From: Ilex aquifolium
Taxonomy: Eukaryota > Streptophyta > Magnoliopsida > Aquifoliales > Aquifoliaceae
Assembly: GCA_951799425.1 (NCBI GenBank)
Contig: OX637399.1
Location: 14,004,501 to 14,068,500 of the forward strand
Direction of reading: 5' to 3'
DNA length: 64,000 nt
The notes below the pieces were generated by a model that was given only the letters and a program-made list of their open reading frames with translations, had not been told where the DNA came from and did not search any database. Positions 59,501-64,000 of the stretch are shown piece after piece. Position numbers and translations under genes: made by a program. Position 1 is the stretch's first letter; every line of letters begins with the position of its first letter.

Positions 59501-62000
59501 CTGCCCAGTTTTGCCATTTTCAACCATTTTTCATTTCCAATCCATTTCAAACCTTTCCAAGGTCACCCAAACATATATATTCATGTTTTCTACATTATAA
59601 AAAGTCCATGGAAGTCCATTTAATACAATTCCATATATTTACACATTAAAATGGAATTTATACGAAAACTTTACAAGTTAAACCATAAAAGCCATAAGTC
59701 GGCTTTTCTTCATTCTTGGGGTCCCGCATGAGGGTCTCCCACCGGCGTATAGTCCGCACCTGAAATGTGTCCCACGAAGGGTGAGCCACGCTCAATAGGA
59801 TATCCTCCTACAGAGGCTACTCCTCAACCTATATGCATATGGAATGTTCACATGCAACATTTAACAATTCATAACCATTCCAATCAAGGGCATGCAATTT
59901 AATGATTGAATGCAATCATGCTGTGCCATGAGATGGGATGAATTCCATTCATGTGCATCCACCCGAGCCCACACCGACTCACTTTACATGCAAATGCCAT
60001 GTATGATGAACCAAGCTACCTGAGCCCCATGAATGAGATGATACTCACTCTTATAACTCACCCGAGCCCTTCCCGGCTCCTCAACACAATGCTAATGCCA
60101 TGAGTATAAAACCGGGCTTCCCCAAGCCCCCGCCCTTGGTAGTTTGCACCCAATGACTCTTCCTTTAAAATTTTCTAGGTCTTTCTTTGGGGTGGGTATT
60201 TATGGACTTACACCAACGGTCACCCAACCGACACGGAATTTATGGACTTCCACCAACAGTTCTGCGTACACCGACACACTTTATGGACTATTATACCAAC
60301 GGAAGTGCGTATCCGAAACACCGGGTCTCACACCCGAGGGCGAGTCTAGCCCTTCTTGCTAACCCCGACCCAATTCTTTTTCATGTAACCATGAGACTCA
60401 ACCGGATGTTCAATCCAGCCTTCCCGAGCCCACCTATCATCCACCTACATGGTGTTTGATATCAACCATGCACCCACACCCATAATGCGATGTTTCCGTG
60501 CATATGCAATATAATGTACCATTGCCACTTTTATGCCATGTTCATATGTAATGAATGACATAGGGATATTCCCTACTCACCCACACTCGTGCCTAAGCCC
60601 ATGAATGTGACACAAATGTCATGCTTAATATGCAATAATGCACCATGAGCCATTCAATCACATGTTCGATATGTATGAGTGTCATACGAACAATTTAACA
60701 TAAACCAACTCATCCATGGTAATTTATATCATGAGCATATAAATACCGTAATCTTTCACAATGTCAACATATATCACAAGCATGTATATATGAACATTTC
60801 CTCAACACAATATCCAAGCATGTTGTACATAACTCATGCAAAACATACTTCATTCTATAATGGCATTTAAACAAACACCTTAAAGACATACAATTAAATA
60901 CTCAATTTCGTACAAGCTTTGCTTAGCACCTTTGGTACCCAATTCCCACACATGATATACATTAGTGGTAATCACATAATTCAAACATGTTATTTCAATT
61001 TAATTAAAATAACATATTTCACCCATTCTAGGGAACAAATTATGCAAACACATAACATGCCCAACATTTCACAAGAGATTACTTTAAGTAATTTCTACCA
61101 TTCCAAACTTGAGATAGAATTTATTCTACCATTTCAATACCCATTTCACCGAATCACAACAAAAGGCAAGTGTTAAGGTTTCTAACAACCTACCCATTTT
61201 CTCCCAATTAACAACAATAGGTAATTGAGATAAACCTCTATCAATCTACCCATTTCATAAAAACATGCTAGGTTAGGAATACACCAAGAGAGGAGGGAAC
61301 CCTACCTCTTGTAGCGTGAGGAATCCCCGTAGGAAACTCCAAGAAGCCAACCCAAGCCCATTCCAAGCTTCTCCAAAATTTCGGTTTCCATACCTTCGGT
61401 GAAAACCGTCGTTCTTGGTGTCCACGCGTAGCCCTCGACGCGTAGAACATCTTTTGTTCTTGGCCTGAGACGATTTGAGCACTCCACGGCCGTAGATCGT
61501 AGAGAGAAGTCGAATTTTCTCTCATTTTCCCTCTCTTCTTTTCTCTCGGCTGAAACCAGCTGAAATGGTGTGTAGAAGTCTGATTTTTCAGACTTAGGCC
61601 CCTATTTATATTTTTTGAATACTTGGCCCTCATTGCGCCACACGTCCCTCTTAATTCCGGGTCCGTTTCAACCCCGAAACGATTAATTTTTGTCCCGGTT
61701 CAAGTTCAAAATATTTAATTTGAAAATAATTTAAATTATTTTCAAATTCTCCATATTTTAACAAAATTTTCGTTTTTGGGGTCACCCGAGACTCGACCGC
61801 CTCGTAAAACACGAAAAATCCGACTGTCTCGGAATTCGATGAAATTTTATAGGGTAACTAGATTTCGCGAGACGAATCCAACGGTGAAATCCGTTTCGTC
61901 ATCCGAGATCTAGAAAAATTCAGTTTTTCAACTAGTACCGAAGTGGCAATTCACCTATTGCCCTTGTTCGTCAAAGTTTAAATTTTTCCGGGGTTTCACA

Positions 62001-63132
62001 TTCTTCCCCCCTTAAAAGAATTTCGTCCCCGAAATTTACACCCTCTTGCACATTCGACCATATGCATAAGTTACAACAATACTGTCTAAACTGTCCCACA
62101 TGTATCCGTCTCTCTCCCGGACTAGGTTCTAGACGCAACCAAGTCCGTCCGTAAAAGCACCACATATCCCGTGTACCTCTGTCCCATTTCCGGGACGACT
62201 AGAATGGGGGTAAAGTAACCTTCTTTGTAATTTGACAATAGTACCGAAGCATCCCAAGGCGAAGCATTCGGTAGTGAAGTCCTTATTCAACCTAGAGTTC
62301 TCACAACTCTACCAGTGTCCTTCTATGAGGAGCCATAGAGTAGACAACATACCGGGGTGTAACTCAACACTGAAGTCTACATCCCTGCGTGGAGGCAAAC
62401 ATTCGTAAGCTCATAAACATCTGAGGTGGACGAAATTCATGTCTCACTTCGTTCTCTAAGGTAAAGCTTGCTAGCTAACCCATTAACTACCCGTTCCAAC
62501 GGAACTCATATTTTACTTTAGGTAAACGTCATGCGTTTTCCCTAAAACTTAAAACATACACACTCCAAGGTGTAAACAGTGACCCGCTGATGATCACAAT
62601 CACCGACGACTCAGTGTGCCGTCAATCCGTCCATCCCAAGGATGACATCAAATTCTAACTTGTCCGTGGAGTAGAATCCCCAAGAATCCTAGCTCACATT
62701 CCCGACATACCCATTTAGTACACACTCTAGATCCTAGGGGAGAACTCACCCACAATGGTTTTTCCAAGGTGTCAACCTCTAAGCCCAATTCCTTTATGCA
62801 ATTTAAATTGTCATAAAACAATAACTAGTATCCCAATGTAGGGACTCAGTTCAAAACATTGTGAATTTCCTCACCGTCTCACTAGTAGACCATGTATCAC
62901 ACACTAGTAGACATTTAACCCATGAACTATCCCGTTCATCCCTTTTCGAACCTCCAAGATTATGTTTTCCAACCCCAGTGTTCCTTTTTTTTTTTTCCAT
63001 ATACATTTTACCATGTATACAATTTACACATAACACATAATCATGTAGCACATAATCATGTAACAAATAAAACACATAACATGAATGCACATGGTGTAAA
63101 CCCATTTCCCTCAAGCCCTAGGTATATCGTAA
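62001..63132 (-). other. Internal region of D3-D4, non-coding with protease trace
   Basis: The part at 62001-62560 is homologous to D2's internal part next to the polypurine tract. Around 62600-62690 the minus strand encodes DVILGMDGLTAH-like text, a trace of the retropepsin end. The rest has no recognisable coding sequence. Confidence 0.7.
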
Positions 63133-63150
63133 ACCTAGGCTCTGATACCA
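63133..63150 (-). promoter_or_regulatory. Primer-binding site, initiator tRNA-Met type (D3-D4)
   Basis: The minus strand reads TGGTATCAGAGCCTAGGT, two bases from the right LTR that begins TGTGACGCC at 63153. Confidence 0.92.
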
Positions 63151-63437
63151 TCTGTGACGCCCCAAAATCCGGGGGTCCCTTATTAACCGTTGACCACCCG
63201 TCAACCCGCGGAAATACCCGTGGATGTCACTCAACCTGACATCATGGTAGTAGCATCCCCTTAACCGGGATCTTAACTCACAATTGTTAACCGGATTCGG
63301 TTATTCATTTGGGTTCAATCAATATTCAATATACCATGATTTATACTCCATTATAGTTCATTTACATCATTGGAGGGAAGGAAAACGTAGATTGAAAATA
63401 GGGCGAAGCAGTGTAAAAATCTGAAAATTTTGAAGAG

Positions 63438-63655
63438 AGTACCGGTACCATTCAGTACCGGTACCCGGTACCGGTACTATCAACCCACTGGAAAGGGGGT
63501 ACCGGTATCCAGTACCGGTACCATTCAGTACCGGTACCCGGTACCGGTACTGTCAACCCACTGGAAAGAGGGTACCGGTGTCCAGTACCGGTACCATTCC
63601 GTACCGGTACCCAGTACCGGTACCATTCAGTACCGGTACCCAGTACCGGTACTCT
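63438..63655. repeat. GTACCGGTAC palindrome array in LTR D4
   Basis: Same three-block layout as D3. Relative to D3, one CCAGTACCGGTAC-type unit is missing from the first block and one is gained in the third. Confidence 0.95.
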
Positions 63656-64000
63656 CTGCCCAGTTTTGCCATTTTCAACCATTTTTCATTTCCAATCCAT
63701 TTCAAACCTTTCCAAGGTCACCCAAACATATATATTCATGTTTTCTACATTATAAAAAGTCCATGGAAGTCCATTTAATACAATTCCATATATTTACACA
63801 TTAAAATGGAATTTATACGAAAACTTTACAAGTTAAACCATAAAAGCCATAAGTCGGCTTTTCTTCATTCTTGGGGTCCCGCATGAGGGTCTCCCACCGG
63901 CGTATAGTCCGCACCTGAAATGTGTCCCACGAAGGGTGAGCCACGCTCAATAGGATATCCTCCTACAGAGGCTACTCCTCAACCTATATGCATATGGAAT

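Larger units (their letters stand above)
58998..64000 (-). mobile_element. Element D3-D4: very young, non-autonomous family D element
   Basis: Left LTR 58998-62000 (3003 bp), internal 62001-63152 (1.15 kb), right LTR from 63153 running out of the window. Minus orientation: polypurine tract beside the left LTR (62001-62020) and initiator tRNA-Met PBS beside the right LTR. Over the 848 bp comparable, the LTRs differ by one substitution (near 59178/63320) and two palindrome-unit indels. This implies a very recent insertion. The likely target duplication is GCAAT (58993-58997); its partner is outside. It has almost no coding content. Confidence 0.92.

Noticed and set aside
40020-61633. Minus-strand ORFs in D LTRs (about 40020-40400, 57258-57548, 61268-61633) with Arg/Glu/Lys-rich starts
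   Set aside because: They lie just downstream of the LTR TATA box in a GA-rich leader. Frames are not consistently kept among D1, D2 and D3, so nucleotide conservation of a 5' leader explains them better.
59275-63804. Long ORFs rich in Tyr-Arg-Tyr-Pro-Val-Pro and Gly-Thr repeats in the D LTRs
   Set aside because: They are translations of the GTACCGGTAC arrays in several frames and on both strands; no domain, start context or conservation as protein.

Overview
The window is intergenic plant chromatin made almost entirely of nested Ty3/gypsy LTR retrotransposon fossils. I find no host gene, no tRNA or rRNA gene and no CRISPR array. A plant source is indicated by primer-binding sites (PBS) matching plant tRNA-Asp (18 nt ending in GGCGCC) and initiator tRNA-Met (TGGTATCAGAGCC), by Athila-like elements with an extra ORF after pol, and by long LTRs of 1.3-3.5 kb. 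The species cannot be named from the sequence.

Layout. (1) 1-1458: right part of an LTR of family A, minus orientation, sitting in the 5' LTR of element B. (2) 1459-20510: element B, Athila-like, plus strand, with gag-pro-RT-RNaseH-IN, a small cysteine-rich ORF, an env-like ORF and a 3' LTR. That 3' LTR is split by element G (13913-20491, minus strand, gag and protease only, target duplication CACAT). (3) 20511-21786: fragment F0 of an A-family element. (4) 21787-28487 and 45833-about 47725: element F, minus strand, Athila-like, with A-type LTRs. It is split by element C. (5) 28488-45832: element C, plus strand, whole in outline with two 1823-bp LTRs and duplication AAGTC. C is itself hit by an A-family solo LTR (35624-37473, duplication ATAGT) and a D-family solo LTR (38369-40838, duplication CTGAC). 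(6) 47791-54444: two E-family elements in opposite orientation. (7) 54445-64000: D-family elements, including a very young one (58998 to beyond the window) with almost no coding content.

The feature I consider most worth study is a shared promoter-like architecture. Nearly every LTR family here carries an array of short perfect or near-perfect palindromes: GTACCGGTAC, AACCTACCGGTAGGTT, AACCTTCCGGAAGGTT or CGTTCGAACG. Related LTRs carry different palindromes at the same place (A1/A3 versus A2; E1 versus E2), while unrelated families share the same one (A, D and E with GTACCGGTAC). Unit changes are mostly symmetric, so both half-sites change together. Elements B and F carry a second copy of their LTR-type array inside the element just upstream of the env-like ORF, and in B it is followed 14 bp later by a TATA box in the same GCCTATAAATAC context as the LTR TATA box. 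This suggests an internal promoter for the env-like ORF that copies the LTR promoter's recognition sites.

Other shared structure: a conserved non-coding block in B, C, F and F0; a second polypurine-like motif after pol in B, C, F and G; and a conserved CX2CX4HX6C mini-protein in B and C. All coding parts of the retroelements are treated as fossils, and only family, parts, nesting and rough age are given.
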